Below, piece by piece: positions 1 to 7,956 of a stretch of DNA of 64,000 bases. The stretch spans positions 1 through 64,000 of the forward strand of contig NZ_LFIO01001075.1 in NCBI RefSeq assembly GCF_001187535.1. Reading direction: 5' to 3'. The position numbers and the translations under genes were made by a program. The notes beneath the pieces were generated by a model. The model searched no databases. It was not told where the DNA came from and saw only the letters and a list, made by a program, of their open reading frames with translations. Positions within the stretch are counted from its first letter, which is position 1. Each line of letters begins with the position of its first letter. This DNA is from Rhizobium ecuadorense. Its GTDB lineage: Bacteria; Pseudomonadota; Alphaproteobacteria; Rhizobiales; Rhizobiaceae.

Positions 1-1
1 C

Positions 2-130
2 GGCAAGAGCGACAATGGCGGCTCCGGCAAGAGCGACAATGGCGGCTCCGGCAAGGGCGACAATGGCGGCTCCGGCAAGGGCGACAATGGCGGCTCCGGC
101 AAGGGCGGCTCTGAATCCAAGCCGGACTAA
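2..130 (+). CDS. 3' end of a gene encoding Gly-rich octapeptide repeats (partial)
   Basis: The frame is open from the window edge to a TAA. It encodes four full copies plus a partial copy of an eight-residue unit, G-K-(S/G)-D-N-G-G-S, then a short tail ending in SESKPD. The DNA shows the same 24-bp periodicity. The low-complexity hydrophilic C-terminus suggests an exported or surface protein or a flexible linker, but the folded part lies outside the window, so no function is assigned. A strong hairpin terminator follows 26 bases after the stop, which supports this reading frame as the real one. Other frames over the repeat are also open, as expected for a 24-bp repeat. Confidence 0.6.
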   Translation, partial: GKSDNGGSGKSDNGGSGKGDNGGSGKGDNGGSGKGGSESKPD

Positions 131-156
131 CCCGATCGGCGAAACGAAAGCGAGTG

Positions 157-185
157 GTGAGGCCGGGTTTCCGGCCTCACCTTTT
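157..185 (+). terminator. Rho-independent terminator after the repeat gene
   Basis: A perfect 10-bp stem (GTGAGGCCGG / CCGGCCTCAC) with a 4-base GTTT loop is followed by CTTTT. It lies between the stop of the partial repeat gene and the converging zur gene. Confidence 0.8.
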
Positions 186-277
186 GGATTGCTGCTTATG
201 GATCGATTGGTGTCCAACACCGGAGCAAGGCCAGATGCCGCGGCAAGCCCCTGGACAACCGATCTTGCGAACGAAGC

Positions 278-676
278 TTACGCCGCACAGGCCTCGCACA
301 AACCGCGGATCTCGATCGTCGTTTTCGCGGGCTTGAACTTCTGGCCGCGCACCCAGCCCATCAGCCGATGGTCGACCTCGTGGTCGTGGAACTCCATCAC
401 CTGGCCGCAGCTTTCGCAGATGGCGAAGGCGACGATGCCGTGGCTGTGGCAGTCGTCGCCCGGATGGGCGCAGGCGACGAAGGAATTGATGCTTTCGAGC
501 CGATGCACGACTCCGTATTCGAGCAGCTTTTCCAGCGCCCGGTAGACCTGCAGCGGCGCGCGGAAACCGTGATCGCGCAGCTTGTCGAGGATGGTATAGG
601 CACTGAGCGGCCCTTCGGCCTTTTCGAGCACGTCGAAGACCAGCGACTGGTTCTTGGTGAGTTGCGGTGTCGTCAT
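278..676 (-). CDS. zur: Zur, Fur-family zinc-responsive repressor
   Basis: 132-aa Fur-family protein. The N-terminal winged helix (about residues 1-75) is followed by a dimerization/metal domain with a C-x-x-C pair at residues 87-90 (CESC), a His-rich stretch (FHDHEVDH) and a second pair at 127-130 (CEAC), the usual structural-zinc arrangement. Position supports Zur over Fur: it is the last gene of znuC-znuB-zur, and its ATG overlaps the znuB stop by 4 bases (ATGA). It should bind the boxes at 2464-2501 and 3659-3677 when zinc is sufficient, so it is probably autoregulated. A longer in-frame extension upstream belongs to the znuB region and is not used. Confidence 0.93.
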   Translation of the reverse strand: MTTPQLTKNQSLVFDVLEKAEGPLSAYTILDKLRDHGFRAPLQVYRALEKLLEYGVVHRLESINSFVACAHPGDDCHSHGIVAFAICESCGQVMEFHDHEVDHRLMGWVRGQKFKPAKTTIEIRGLCEACAA

Positions 677-1488
677 GAGCCTTGTCCTTGCATGACTGCG
701 CGGTGCCGCCTGAGGGGAAGCAGGCTGAGAATGAAGAGGATCAGCGCCGCGACCACGATCGAGGGACCGGAGGGCGTGTCGTAGGTGAGCGAGCCGAACA
801 GCCCGCCGACGACGGCGGCCGCCCCAATGACCGAGGCGAGCACCGCCATGATCTCGGGAGTCGGCGAAAAGCGCCGCGCCGCAGCCGCCGGGATGATCAG
901 CAGCGAGGTGATCAGCATGATGCCGACGATCTTCATGGCGATGGCGATGACGACAGCCATCAAAAGCATGAAAAACAGCCGCGCCCGCTCCGGCTTCAGC
1001 CCCTCGGCCTCGGCAAGCTCGGCATTGACGGTTGCCGCCAGCAGCGGCCGCCAGAGCCAGGCCATCGCTACGAGCACGAAGAGCCCTCCACCCCAGATCA
1101 GCGCGATGTCGGTCGTTGAAACCGCAAGGATATCGCCGAACAGGAAGGCGATGAGATCGATCCGCACCCAGCTCATGAAGGCGACCATGACGAGACCGAT
1201 CGCCAGTGTGGCATGTGAGAGGATACCGAGCAGCGCATCGGCCGACAGCGCCTGGCGCTTCTGCAGGAAGAGCAGCAGCACCGATACGAGGGCTGCGACG
1301 GCAAAGACGGCCAGCGTCAGATTGAGTTCGAAGAGCAGCGAGAGCGCGACGCCGAGCAGCGCCGAATGGGCGATCGTATCGCCGAAATAGGCCATCCGCC
1401 GCCAAATGATGAAGCAGCCGAGCGGCCCCGTCGTCAACGCCAACCCGACGCCGGCGAGGATGGCGCGCACGAAGAAATCGTCAAGCAT
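673..1488 (-). CDS. znuB: ZnuB, zinc ABC transporter permease
   Basis: 271-aa polytopic inner-membrane protein of the ABC-3 family, with about eight hydrophobic segments and the usual start MLDDFFVRAILAGVGLAL. It forms the channel for zinc delivered by ZnuA and driven by ZnuC. The start at 1488 overlaps the 3' end of znuC by 8 bases. A frame extending 47 residues further upstream is Met-rich because it reads the His codons of the znuC tail in another frame, so it is rejected. Confidence 0.93.
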   Translation of the reverse strand: MLDDFFVRAILAGVGLALTTGPLGCFIIWRRMAYFGDTIAHSALLGVALSLLFELNLTLAVFAVAALVSVLLLFLQKRQALSADALLGILSHATLAIGLVMVAFMSWVRIDLIAFLFGDILAVSTTDIALIWGGGLFVLVAMAWLWRPLLAATVNAELAEAEGLKPERARLFFMLLMAVVIAIAMKIVGIMLITSLLIIPAAAARRFSPTPEIMAVLASVIGAAAVVGGLFGSLTYDTPSGPSIVVAALILFILSLLPLRRHRAVMQGQGS

Positions 1489-2422
1489 GGCGGCCCTCCC
1501 CAGTGTGGGAATGGGCATGCGCGTGCTCATGTCCATGGTGATCGTCATGATCATGGGTATGAGCATGGTCGTGCGCATGACCGTCATGCGCATGATGCCC
1601 GTCAAGCTCGTGGTCCCGTTCGGGACCACGAGCGGGGAAGCAATGATCGGTCACCGTGCCGTCGGCATGCTGCACGCGGCCGTCCGGCAGGTGCGTATGG
1701 TCGTGATGATGGCTGTAGACGGCGAGGGTCTGCGCGGCCCGGCTGCCGAACAGGCGCACATATTCCGGGCTGCGGCTGACGGCTTCGGGCGTGCCGCGGC
1801 AGCAGACATGGCCGTTGAGGCAGATGACCGTGTCGGTCTCCGCCATGACGACGTGCAGATCGTGCGAGATCAGCAGGATGCCGCAGCCGCTGGCATTGCG
1901 GATCGATTTGATCAGGTCGTAGAGCGCGATCTCGCCGGAGAAATCGACACCCTGCACCGGCTCGTCGAGCACCAGCAAATCGGGTTTGCGCGCAATGGCG
2001 CGCGCCATCAGCGCCCGCTGGAATTCGCCCCCGGAGAGATGCTGCACCTCGGCATCGAGCATATGGTCGATGCCGGCGGCTTCGAGCGCGGCACGCATGT
2101 CGCGTTCCGGCAGCGGGCCGGTCAGCGTCATCAGCCGGCGCACCGAAAGCGGCAGCGTCCAGTCGATCGCAAGCTTCTGCGGGACATAGCCGACCTTCAG
2201 GCCGGCCAGACGCTCCACCCTGCCCTCATTCGGCTTCAGCACGCCGATCGCCGCCTTGGCGCTCGTCGACTTGCCGGAGCCGTTCGGCCCGATCAGCGTG
2301 ACGATCTCGCCGCGCGAGACGGAAAATTCGACTCCGCGCACCAGCCAGCGGCCGTTGCGAAGGACACCGACATTCTCAAGCGAAACCAGCGGTTCGCCCT
2401 TCGTATTTGCGGGAGAGAGCAT
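1481..2422 (-). CDS. znuC: ZnuC, zinc ABC transporter ATPase with long His-rich tail
   Basis: 313-aa ATP-binding subunit. It has Walker A (GPNGSGKST), the ABC signature (LSGGEFQRALMARA) and Walker B (LLVLDEPVQGVDFSG). The final ~80 residues are very rich in His and Asp (runs such as HDHAHTHDHDDHHGHEH), unlike the short C-terminus of E. coli ZnuC, and probably bind zinc at the cytoplasmic face. It is the first gene of znuC-znuB-zur, transcribed away from znuA under the 2464-2501 boxes. An in-frame TTG lies directly before the chosen ATG. Confidence 0.93.
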   Translation of the reverse strand: MLSPANTKGEPLVSLENVGVLRNGRWLVRGVEFSVSRGEIVTLIGPNGSGKSTSAKAAIGVLKPNEGRVERLAGLKVGYVPQKLAIDWTLPLSVRRLMTLTGPLPERDMRAALEAAGIDHMLDAEVQHLSGGEFQRALMARAIARKPDLLVLDEPVQGVDFSGEIALYDLIKSIRNASGCGILLISHDLHVVMAETDTVICLNGHVCCRGTPEAVSRSPEYVRLFGSRAAQTLAVYSHHHDHTHLPDGRVQHADGTVTDHCFPARGPERDHELDGHHAHDGHAHDHAHTHDHDDHHGHEHAHAHSHTGEGRHA

Positions 2423-2463
2423 CAAATTTTCCGACAGCGCTGTTGCATCCTGCTATTGCACAC

Positions 2464-2501
2464 GTTATAGCATAACGCAATTGATGTAATAACATAACAT
2501 C
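2464..2501. promoter_or_regulatory. Two Zur-like operator boxes between znuC and znuA
   Basis: Box 1, 2464-2476, is the palindrome GTTAT-AGC-ATAAC. Box 2, 2483-2501, is GATGTAAT-AAC-ATAACATC, 8-bp arms with one mismatch. Both match the AT-rich inverted repeats known for Zur in alphaproteobacteria. They sit in the only spacer between the divergent znuCB-zur and znuA units, so one box may serve each promoter. Confidence 0.8.
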
Positions 2502-2523
2502 TGCAATTCAAGCGGAGCATCCG

Positions 2524-3582
2524 ATGAAACGCGCCCTGGGCCCAGCCCTGAAGACCTCGGCCTTTAGAATTCCGGCCGCCTTCGCCCTCCCGGCGCTGGC
2601 GGTGCCTGCCTTGCTTTTTGCCGGCACCATGCGGGCAGCCGACGCGCCCGTCGTCGTCACCTCGATCAAGCCGATCCATTCGCTGGTTGCAGCGATCATG
2701 CAGGGTGTGGGCGAACCGGAACTGATCGTCGATGGCGCCGCCTCCCCGCATACCTACAGCCTGAAGCCGTCGAATGCGCGCGCTCTGCAGGAAGCCAAGG
2801 TGATCTTCTGGACCGGCCCCGGCCTCGAGGCTTTCCTGGAGAAACCGCTTGAGGCGCTGGGCTCGAAGGCCAGCATCGCCGAACTCGACCATGCCCCCGG
2901 CCTCGTCAAGCTGCCCTTCCGCGAAGGCGGCGCCTTCGAGCCGCATGAGGATGGTGACGAGCACCATGGCGCTTCCGCCGAAGGTGAGGAGCACGATCAT
3001 GCCGCCGGCACAGGGCATGATAGTGGCCATGATCACGGACATGACGGTGACCATGACCATGGCGCCTTCGACACGCATCTCTGGCTCGACCCGATGAATG
3101 CCAAGGCGATGGCCGCCATGATCACCACGACGCTCGTCGCCGCCGATCCCGCCAATGCGCTGACCTACCAGGCCAATGCCAAGGCGCTGGACGACAAGCT
3201 GACGGCGCTGGACAAGGAGATCGCCGCCACCGTCGCTCCCGTCAAGGACAAGCCCTTCATCGTCTTCCATGACGCCTACCAGTATTTCGAACACCGCTAC
3301 CGCATCCGCGTCGCCGGTTCGATTACCGTCAGCCCGGAAACCATTCCCGGTGCCGAGCGCGTTTCGGAAATCCACCGCAAGGTCGGCGAACTCGGCGCCA
3401 CCTGCGTCTTTGCCGAACCGCAATTCGAGCCGCGCCTCGTCAATGTCGTCACCGAGGGCACCAACGCCAGATCCGGCGTGCTCGATCCCGAAGCGGCGAC
3501 TCTGAAGGCCGGCCCCGATCTCTACTTCACCCTCATGCGCGGCATCGCCGAGAGCATGAAGGATTGCCTCTCCAGCGCATGA
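2524..3582 (+). CDS. znuA: ZnuA, periplasmic zinc-binding protein
   Basis: 352-aa cluster A-I (cation type) solute-binding protein. It has a long signal region with a hydrophobic core near residues 15-35, then the typical VVVTSIKPIHSLVAAIM start of the mature domain with a metal-binding His. The acidic His-rich loop (about residues 140-180, repeated HDH/GHD) is the hallmark of zinc rather than manganese binders, and is followed by THLWLDP. It captures periplasmic zinc for ZnuBC. It is transcribed divergently from znuC under Zur-like boxes and followed by a terminator. Confidence 0.93.
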   Translation: MKRALGPALKTSAFRIPAAFALPALAVPALLFAGTMRAADAPVVVTSIKPIHSLVAAIMQGVGEPELIVDGAASPHTYSLKPSNARALQEAKVIFWTGPGLEAFLEKPLEALGSKASIAELDHAPGLVKLPFREGGAFEPHEDGDEHHGASAEGEEHDHAAGTGHDSGHDHGHDGDHDHGAFDTHLWLDPMNAKAMAAMITTTLVAADPANALTYQANAKALDDKLTALDKEIAATVAPVKDKPFIVFHDAYQYFEHRYRIRVAGSITVSPETIPGAERVSEIHRKVGELGATCVFAEPQFEPRLVNVVTEGTNARSGVLDPEAATLKAGPDLYFTLMRGIAESMKDCLSSA

Positions 3583-3610
3583 TTTTCATGCGGCGCTGCG
3601 GGGAGAGCTG

Positions 3611-3648
3611 AGGCGGAAAGAGGCGGATGACCCCGTTCCGCCTTTTTT
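3611..3648 (+). terminator. Terminator after znuA
   Basis: AGGCGGAA (3611-3618) pairs with TTCCGCCT (3636-3643) and is followed by a run of T. An internal AGGCGG copy at 3621-3626 can form an alternative shorter stem. It separates znuA from the GTPase gene, which has its own Zur-like box. Confidence 0.65.
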
Positions 3649-3658
3649 CGGCTCAGTC

Positions 3659-3677
3659 GATGTAATGATATAACATA
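3659..3677 (+). promoter_or_regulatory. Zur-like box in front of the CobW-family GTPase
   Basis: GATGTAAT-GAT-ATAACATA is nearly identical to box 2 of the znu spacer (same left arm, same ATAACAT right arm). It ends 15 bases before the chosen start codon, so bound Zur would cover the start of the transcript or the promoter -10 region. Confidence 0.75.
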
Positions 3678-3692
3678 AATATGCGAGGTTTC

Positions 3693-4898
3693 ATGGACAA
3701 CAGACTTCCGGTCACGGTGCTCTCCGGCTTTCTCGGCGCCGGCAAGACGACACTGCTGAACCACGTGCTCGCCAATCGCGAAGGCATGCGCGTCGCCGTC
3801 ATCGTCAACGACATGAGCGAGGTGAATATCGACGCCGCTCTCGTGCGCGATGGCGGCGCCAATCTCTCTCGCACCGACGAGCAACTGGTCGAGATGACCA
3901 ATGGCTGCATTTGCTGCACGCTACGCGACGACCTGCTGAAGGAAGTGCGCCAGCTCGCTGATCAGGGCCGCTTCGATTACCTGCTGATCGAATCCACAGG
4001 CATCGCCGAGCCCCTGCCGGTCGCCACCACCTTCGAATTCCGCGACGAGAACGGAGAAAGCCTTTCCGACATCGCAAGGCTGGATACGATGGTGACCGTC
4101 GTCGACGCTGCCAATCTGCTCGCCGATTATGCCTCCGCCGATTTCCTCGCCGACCGCGGAGAAATGGCTGATGACGACGACAACCGGACTATCATCGACC
4201 TGCTTGTCGAACAGATCGAATTCGCCGATGTCGTGGTGCTGAACAAGATCGGCACGGCAAGCGAGGCGGAACGCGATGCCGCACGGAAAATCATCACTGG
4301 CCTCAACCCGGATGCGCAGCTGATCGAGGCAGATTTCGGCAAGGTGGCGCTGAAAGAGGTGCTCGGCACCGGCCGCTTCGATATCGACAAAGCCGAGACC
4401 CATCCGCTCTGGTACAAGGAGCTGCACGGCTTCAAGGACCATGTGCCGGAAACCGAGGAATACGGCATCCGCTCCTTCGTCTATCGCGAAAAGAGGCCCT
4501 TCCATCCGGCAAAACTGCAGGCCTTTCTCGACAGGACATGGCCGGGCGTTGTGCGCGCCAAAGGCTTCTTCTGGCTGGCGACGCGCCCGCACCATGTCGG
4601 CGAGATCAGCCAGGCGGGCGCGCTGGTGCGCACCGGCAAGATGGGTCTCTGGTGGGCGGCGGTGCCGCGCGAACAATGGCCGGAAGAACCCGGTTTCCTC
4701 AGCGCCATCGGCCCCTATCTCGACCCCGTCTGGGGCGACCGCCGCCAGGAAATCGTCTTCATCGGCGCCGACCCGATGGATGAGGCCTGGATCAGGAGAG
4801 AACTCGACGCCTGTCTCGTCGAAACCGAAGCCTTCACGCCCGAGCGCTGGCGCAACCTGCCCGACCCTTTCGCCAGCTGGAACAGGCAGGCGGCATGA
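3693..4898 (+). CDS. COG0523 (CobW/ZigA-type) GTPase, probable zinc metallochaperone
   Basis: 401-aa G3E-family P-loop GTPase. It has Walker [11 protein letters not shown] at residues 11-20, the metal-binding motif GCICC at 71-75, the switch/Walker B region [11 protein letters not shown] near 97-106 and a C-terminal CobW_C domain. COG0523 proteins deliver metals. Placement directly under a Zur-like box and beside znuABC points to zinc rather than cobalamin (inference). The start at 3693 was chosen because GAGG (3685-3688) precedes it. The ATG at 3681 lies only four bases after the Zur box and lacks a ribosome-binding site. Confidence 0.88.
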   Translation: MDNRLPVTVLSGFLGAGKTTLLNHVLANREGMRVAVIVNDMSEVNIDAALVRDGGANLSRTDEQLVEMTNGCICCTLRDDLLKEVRQLADQGRFDYLLIESTGIAEPLPVATTFEFRDENGESLSDIARLDTMVTVVDAANLLADYASADFLADRGEMADDDDNRTIIDLLVEQIEFADVVVLNKIGTASEAERDAARKIITGLNPDAQLIEADFGKVALKEVLGTGRFDIDKAETHPLWYKELHGFKDHVPETEEYGIRSFVYREKRPFHPAKLQAFLDRTWPGVVRAKGFFWLATRPHHVGEISQAGALVRTGKMGLWWAAVPREQWPEEPGFLSAIGPYLDPVWGDRRQEIVFIGADPMDEAWIRRELDACLVETEAFTPERWRNLPDPFASWNRQAA

Positions 4899-5074
4899 CG
4901 GCGACGGCAATCAAACGCTTCCGCTGCATCTGCACGGAGTGTGCTCCGTTGCCGCCGATCGAGGGGCTTCATCCGTTGACGCATGAGGAGGATGTGAAGG
5001 TTGATGCCGGAAGATCGAGGGGGTTTCTTGGCATCATCGCCGAGCGGGTCATGCCTTCACGCCAGCGGGATTGA
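4895..5074 (+). CDS. Small Cys-containing protein translationally coupled to the GTPase
   Basis: 59-residue frame whose ATG overlaps the GTPase stop (ATGA), the arrangement of a co-translated partner. Near the N-terminus it reads RFRCICTEC, a C-x-C-x-x-C cluster that could bind a metal; the rest is hydrophilic with no signal peptide. I do not recognise the family. The overlap and Cys cluster argue for a real Zur-regulated product, but the short length makes chance possible. Confidence 0.45.
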   Translation: MTATAIKRFRCICTECAPLPPIEGLHPLTHEEDVKVDAGRSRGFLGIIAERVMPSRQRD

Positions 5075-5101
5075 CGATCTTTGTCACGCGACATGCCGGC
5101 C

Positions 5102-5260
5102 CAAGAGATCGGCGAGACGCGCCCCTCATCCGGCTGCCGCCACCTTCTCCCCGTAAACGGGGCGAAGGCAGAAACCGCAACCTCTCGGTCCCTCACTAAC
5201 GTCTCGTAGGGCACGTTCCCTCTCCCCGTCAGAACGGGGAGAGGGTTAGGGTGAGGGGCA
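5102..5260. repeat. Rhizobial-type intergenic palindromic repeats
   Basis: Two hairpin units lie in the ~300-base gap before the RcnB-like gene. The first is CCTTCTCCCCGT / ACGGGGCGAAGG at 5143-5168. The second is a perfect CCCTCTCCCCGT / ACGGGGAGAGGG at 5218-5245. The flanking CCCTCATCCGGCTGCCG text recurs in modified form near 60200-60350, so this is a dispersed family. Nothing else is visible in the gap. Confidence 0.7.
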
Positions 5261-5372
5261 ACTTCTTGGCCAAGAACCGCACAGCCGGGGCACAAAACCG
5301 GGATGACGTCGAGTACGCAAGGCTTAGCAAACAAGCGAAGGACGGCCAAAGCCACCCTTCCCTTGTCACCCA

Positions 5373-5699
5373 TCAACGACCAGCAATGATGCTGGAGATC
5401 ACACCGCTGGTGACGCCGATCAGCAGGTAGTCGTTGTCGGCGCGGACCCAGCGATAGCCGCGCGGCGGCGGCGCCAGCCGGTAGCGGCGGTAGTCGTTGA
5501 CGTCGTGAAACCGGCGGCGCTCGCTGGCATTGACGCGGTATCCCTTCTTCCAGTGCGGCCGCACCACCGTTTTCTCGACGATCACCTTCTTCTGCACGAC
5601 GACAGGCGGACGGCGATAATCATCGGCGCTGGCCTGGGAGACAACCAGCGGGGAGAGAAGGAAGGAAGCGGAAAGGAGAGCTGCAAAAATCTTTTTCAT
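5373..5699 (-). CDS. RcnB-family small periplasmic protein
   Basis: 108-aa exported protein with a clear signal peptide (MKKIFAALLSASFLLSPLVVSQASA). The basic, aromatic mature part contains the pattern W-K-K-G-Y-R and RRYRLAPPPRGYRWVRADNDYLLI, typical of RcnB-like proteins, ending with a hydrophobic GVISSIIAGR. E. coli RcnB takes part in Ni/Co homeostasis, but most rhizobial members have no tested role. It is monocistronic. The ~300 bases upstream (5700-5997) are AT-rich and contain no gene I can support. Confidence 0.8.
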   Translation of the reverse strand: MKKIFAALLSASFLLSPLVVSQASADDYRRPPVVVQKKVIVEKTVVRPHWKKGYRVNASERRRFHDVNDYRRYRLAPPPRGYRWVRADNDYLLIGVTSGVISSIIAGR

Positions 5700-5997
5700 C
5701 TGGGGTTCCTTGATGTTCGGCGCGGGAGAAAATTAGGCCCGAAAAGATGAACCGAAACTGAAATTTAAATTAAACTTTCGTAATGGAATCCGATGCCTGA
5801 CGCGTAAGTCTTATATTTCAGGTTAGACTTATGCACCTTCACGAGGAACAGAAACCGCGATCGGCAAAAGCACCCCAGAAGATCAGATTCGATTTTCGCA
5901 AGGATTGGGCGCAGATTCAATTTACGGAGCGTCCTTTGCCCGGCACTGTCGGATCGTTGTGCGGGATCGCTCGATACAACAGATGATGGAGGAAACC

Positions 5998-6381
5998 ATG
6001 CCCGGCATCAGCATGCGCTACATCGTCGACGACGTCGACGCCGCCCTGGAATTCTACACGAAACATCTTGGCTTCTCGGTCGCTCTTCATCCCGCGCCCA
6101 CCTTTGCCATCCTCACAAGAGATGGTTTTCGTCTGCTCATTAGCGGCACGACCGGTCCGGGCGGAGCATCCCAGGCAACGCCCGACGGGCGGAAACCTGA
6201 ACCCGGCGGATGGAATCGCATCCAGATCGAAGTCCCGGACCTGGAGGCGGAAGTCGCCACGCTGCGCCAGGCGGGCGCGCGTTTTCGCAACGAGATCGTG
6301 CAGGGCATTGGCGGTAAACAGATCCTGGTCGAGGACCCGGCCGGAAACCCGATCGAACTCTTTGAAGCGCCGAAGAGATAA
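5998..6381 (+). CDS. VOC / glyoxalase-fold protein
   Basis: 127-aa single VOC-superfamily protein (MPGISMRYIVDDVDAALEFYTKHLGF... to EDPAGNPIELFEAPKR), with the paired beta-alpha-beta-beta-beta modules of glyoxalase/bleomycin-resistance/extradiol proteins. The terminal ...GNPIELFE strand carries the usual metal-ligand Glu. The substrate cannot be predicted. The start at 5998 has GGAGG (5988-5992) at ideal spacing; the longer upstream frame looks non-coding. Confidence 0.85.
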   Translation: MPGISMRYIVDDVDAALEFYTKHLGFSVALHPAPTFAILTRDGFRLLISGTTGPGGASQATPDGRKPEPGGWNRIQIEVPDLEAEVATLRQAGARFRNEIVQGIGGKQILVEDPAGNPIELFEAPKR

Positions 6382-6563
6382 ACGCGAAGCGCATCAATCA
6401 TGCGTTCGACTGCGCAATCTTTCGCGCCACACTTAGGAACCGCGCATATCATCTGACGCGGTGGGCCAGCATCGTCTCACGACTGGAAGAATGGCGCCGC
6501 GCCTTGCTACCTGTGTGCGAGCGTGTAGTTTCGGACTAGCAGTAATTCAAAGGTAGGGAAAAT

Positions 6564-7895
6564 ATGTCCGAATCCGCGGGCGGCGTCTTCGACTATGTCG
6601 GGATACTAGCCGTGCTTCTTCTGGTGGCCGCCAACGGCTTCTTCGTCGCTGCTGAATTCGCGCTGGTGTCGGTCAGGCGCAGCCGTGTCACCGAACTTGC
6701 CGCGGCAGGCCGCATGAATGCCTCCGCCCTCCAGCGCGCCGTCGACAATCTCGACGCCAACCTTGCCGCCACCCAACTCGGCATCACCATCTCGTCGCTG
6801 GCGCTCGGCTGGGTCGGCGAGCCGGCGCTTGCCCACCTGATCGAACCTCTGCTGTCCTGGCTGCCTGGGCAATGGGCGACAACCGGCGCGCATACCGTCG
6901 CCATCGTCATTGCCTTCGTCATCATCACGGCACTGCACATCGTGCTCGGCGAGCTTGCGCCGAAGAGCCTGGCGCTTCAGCGCAGCGAAGCCACCTCGCT
7001 TGCCGTGGTGCGTCCGCTCGGGCTCTTCCTGGTGCTGTTCAAGCCGGCGATCTTCACCCTGAACGGCATGGGCAATCTTGTGCTCAGGGCCGTCGGCCTT
7101 CGCGCCGGAACCGGGGAATCATCGTTTCATTCACCGCAGGAGCTGAAGCTGCTGGTCGCCGAAAGCCAGGAAGCCGGCCTTCTCAACCAGGTGCAGCAGC
7201 AGCTCGTCGAGCGGGTGTTCAACATCGGCGACAGACCGATCTCCGACATCATGACCCCGCGTCTCGATATCGAATGGTTCGACGCCGACGACAGCGAGGC
7301 AGAGATCCTGAAGACCATCCGCGAATGCAGCCACGAGCAGTTGCTGGTCGCCCGAGGCTCGATCGACGAACCGATCGGCATGGTGTTGAAGAAGGACCTT
7401 CTCGACCAGGTTCTCGACGGCGGCAAGGTCCGGCCGATGGCGGTGATCAAGCAGCCGCTGGTGCTGCATGAGGGCACCTCGGTCGTGCGCGTGCTCGACA
7501 GTTTCAAGGCCTCACCTGTCCGGCTCGCCATCGTCATCGACGAATATGGCAGCCTGGAAGGCATCGTTACCCAGACCGACCTGCTCGAAGCCATCGCCGG
7601 CGACCTGCCGGGATCCGACGAGGAGCCCGACATCATCGTCCGCGAGGATGGGTCGCTGCTGATCGACGCGATGATGCCGGCCTTCGACGCCTTCGAACGG
7701 CTGGGGCTGCGCGATCGGCCGGATGCCGATTTCCATACGCTTGCAGGCTTCGCGCTGCACCAGCTCCAGCACATCCCCGAAGCCGGCGAAACCTTCGTGT
7801 TCGATAACTGGCGCTTCGAAGTGCTCGATATGGATGGCATGCGCATCGACAAGATGCTGGCGACGCGCATCCCCGCGGACGGGGCGGAAGGCTAA
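6564..7895 (+). CDS. CNNM/CorC-type membrane protein (HlyC/TlyC family)
   Basis: 443-aa protein in three parts: an N-terminal DUF21 (CNNM) membrane domain of three to four helices (about 1-190, starting DYVGILAVLLLVAANGFFVAAEFALV), a CBS-domain pair (about 205-335) and a C-terminal CorC_HlyC domain (about 345-430). Members are linked to Mg2+/Co2+ efflux; the hemolysin label is historical. It is a stand-alone gene preceded by AGGGA and followed by a hairpin repeat shared with the converging chrA. Confidence 0.88.
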   Translation: MSESAGGVFDYVGILAVLLLVAANGFFVAAEFALVSVRRSRVTELAAAGRMNASALQRAVDNLDANLAATQLGITISSLALGWVGEPALAHLIEPLLSWLPGQWATTGAHTVAIVIAFVIITALHIVLGELAPKSLALQRSEATSLAVVRPLGLFLVLFKPAIFTLNGMGNLVLRAVGLRAGTGESSFHSPQELKLLVAESQEAGLLNQVQQQLVERVFNIGDRPISDIMTPRLDIEWFDADDSEAEILKTIRECSHEQLLVARGSIDEPIGMVLKKDLLDQVLDGGKVRPMAVIKQPLVLHEGTSVVRVLDSFKASPVRLAIVIDEYGSLEGIVTQTDLLEAIAGDLPGSDEEPDIIVREDGSLLIDAMMPAFDAFERLGLRDRPDADFHTLAGFALHQLQHIPEAGETFVFDNWRFEVLDMDGMRIDKMLATRIPADGAEG

Positions 7896-7943
7896 TGCAT
7901 GTCGCCCGGAAGTGTGCAGCGGTTCCGGGATAACGACATGCAT
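7895..7943. repeat. Nested hairpin between converging genes, AAGTGTG-AGCGGTT repeat family
   Basis: Outer arms ATGCATGTCG (7895-7904) and CGACATGCAT (7934-7943) are perfect complements, with inner arms CCCGGAA / TTCCGGG. The loop AGTGTGCAGCGG resembles the core of the two longer repeats at 14959-15064 and 53709-53819. It overlaps the tlyC-like stop codon and may end transcription from both sides, although no T-run is present. Confidence 0.7.
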
Positions 7944-7956
7944 AAAGTAAAGAGCT

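Noticed and set aside
278..1405. 375-aa frame covering zur and most of znuB
   Set aside because: Only the last 132 residues match Fur-family proteins; the rest is znuB read in another frame.
3681..3692. ATG at 3681 as the GTPase start
   Set aside because: It lies four bases after the Zur box with no ribosome-binding site; the ATG at 3693 has GAGG at good spacing.
5102..5260. Possible CRISPR array from repeated hairpins
   Set aside because: Units are not evenly spaced, lack unique spacers and no cas genes are present; they match dispersed palindromic repeats.
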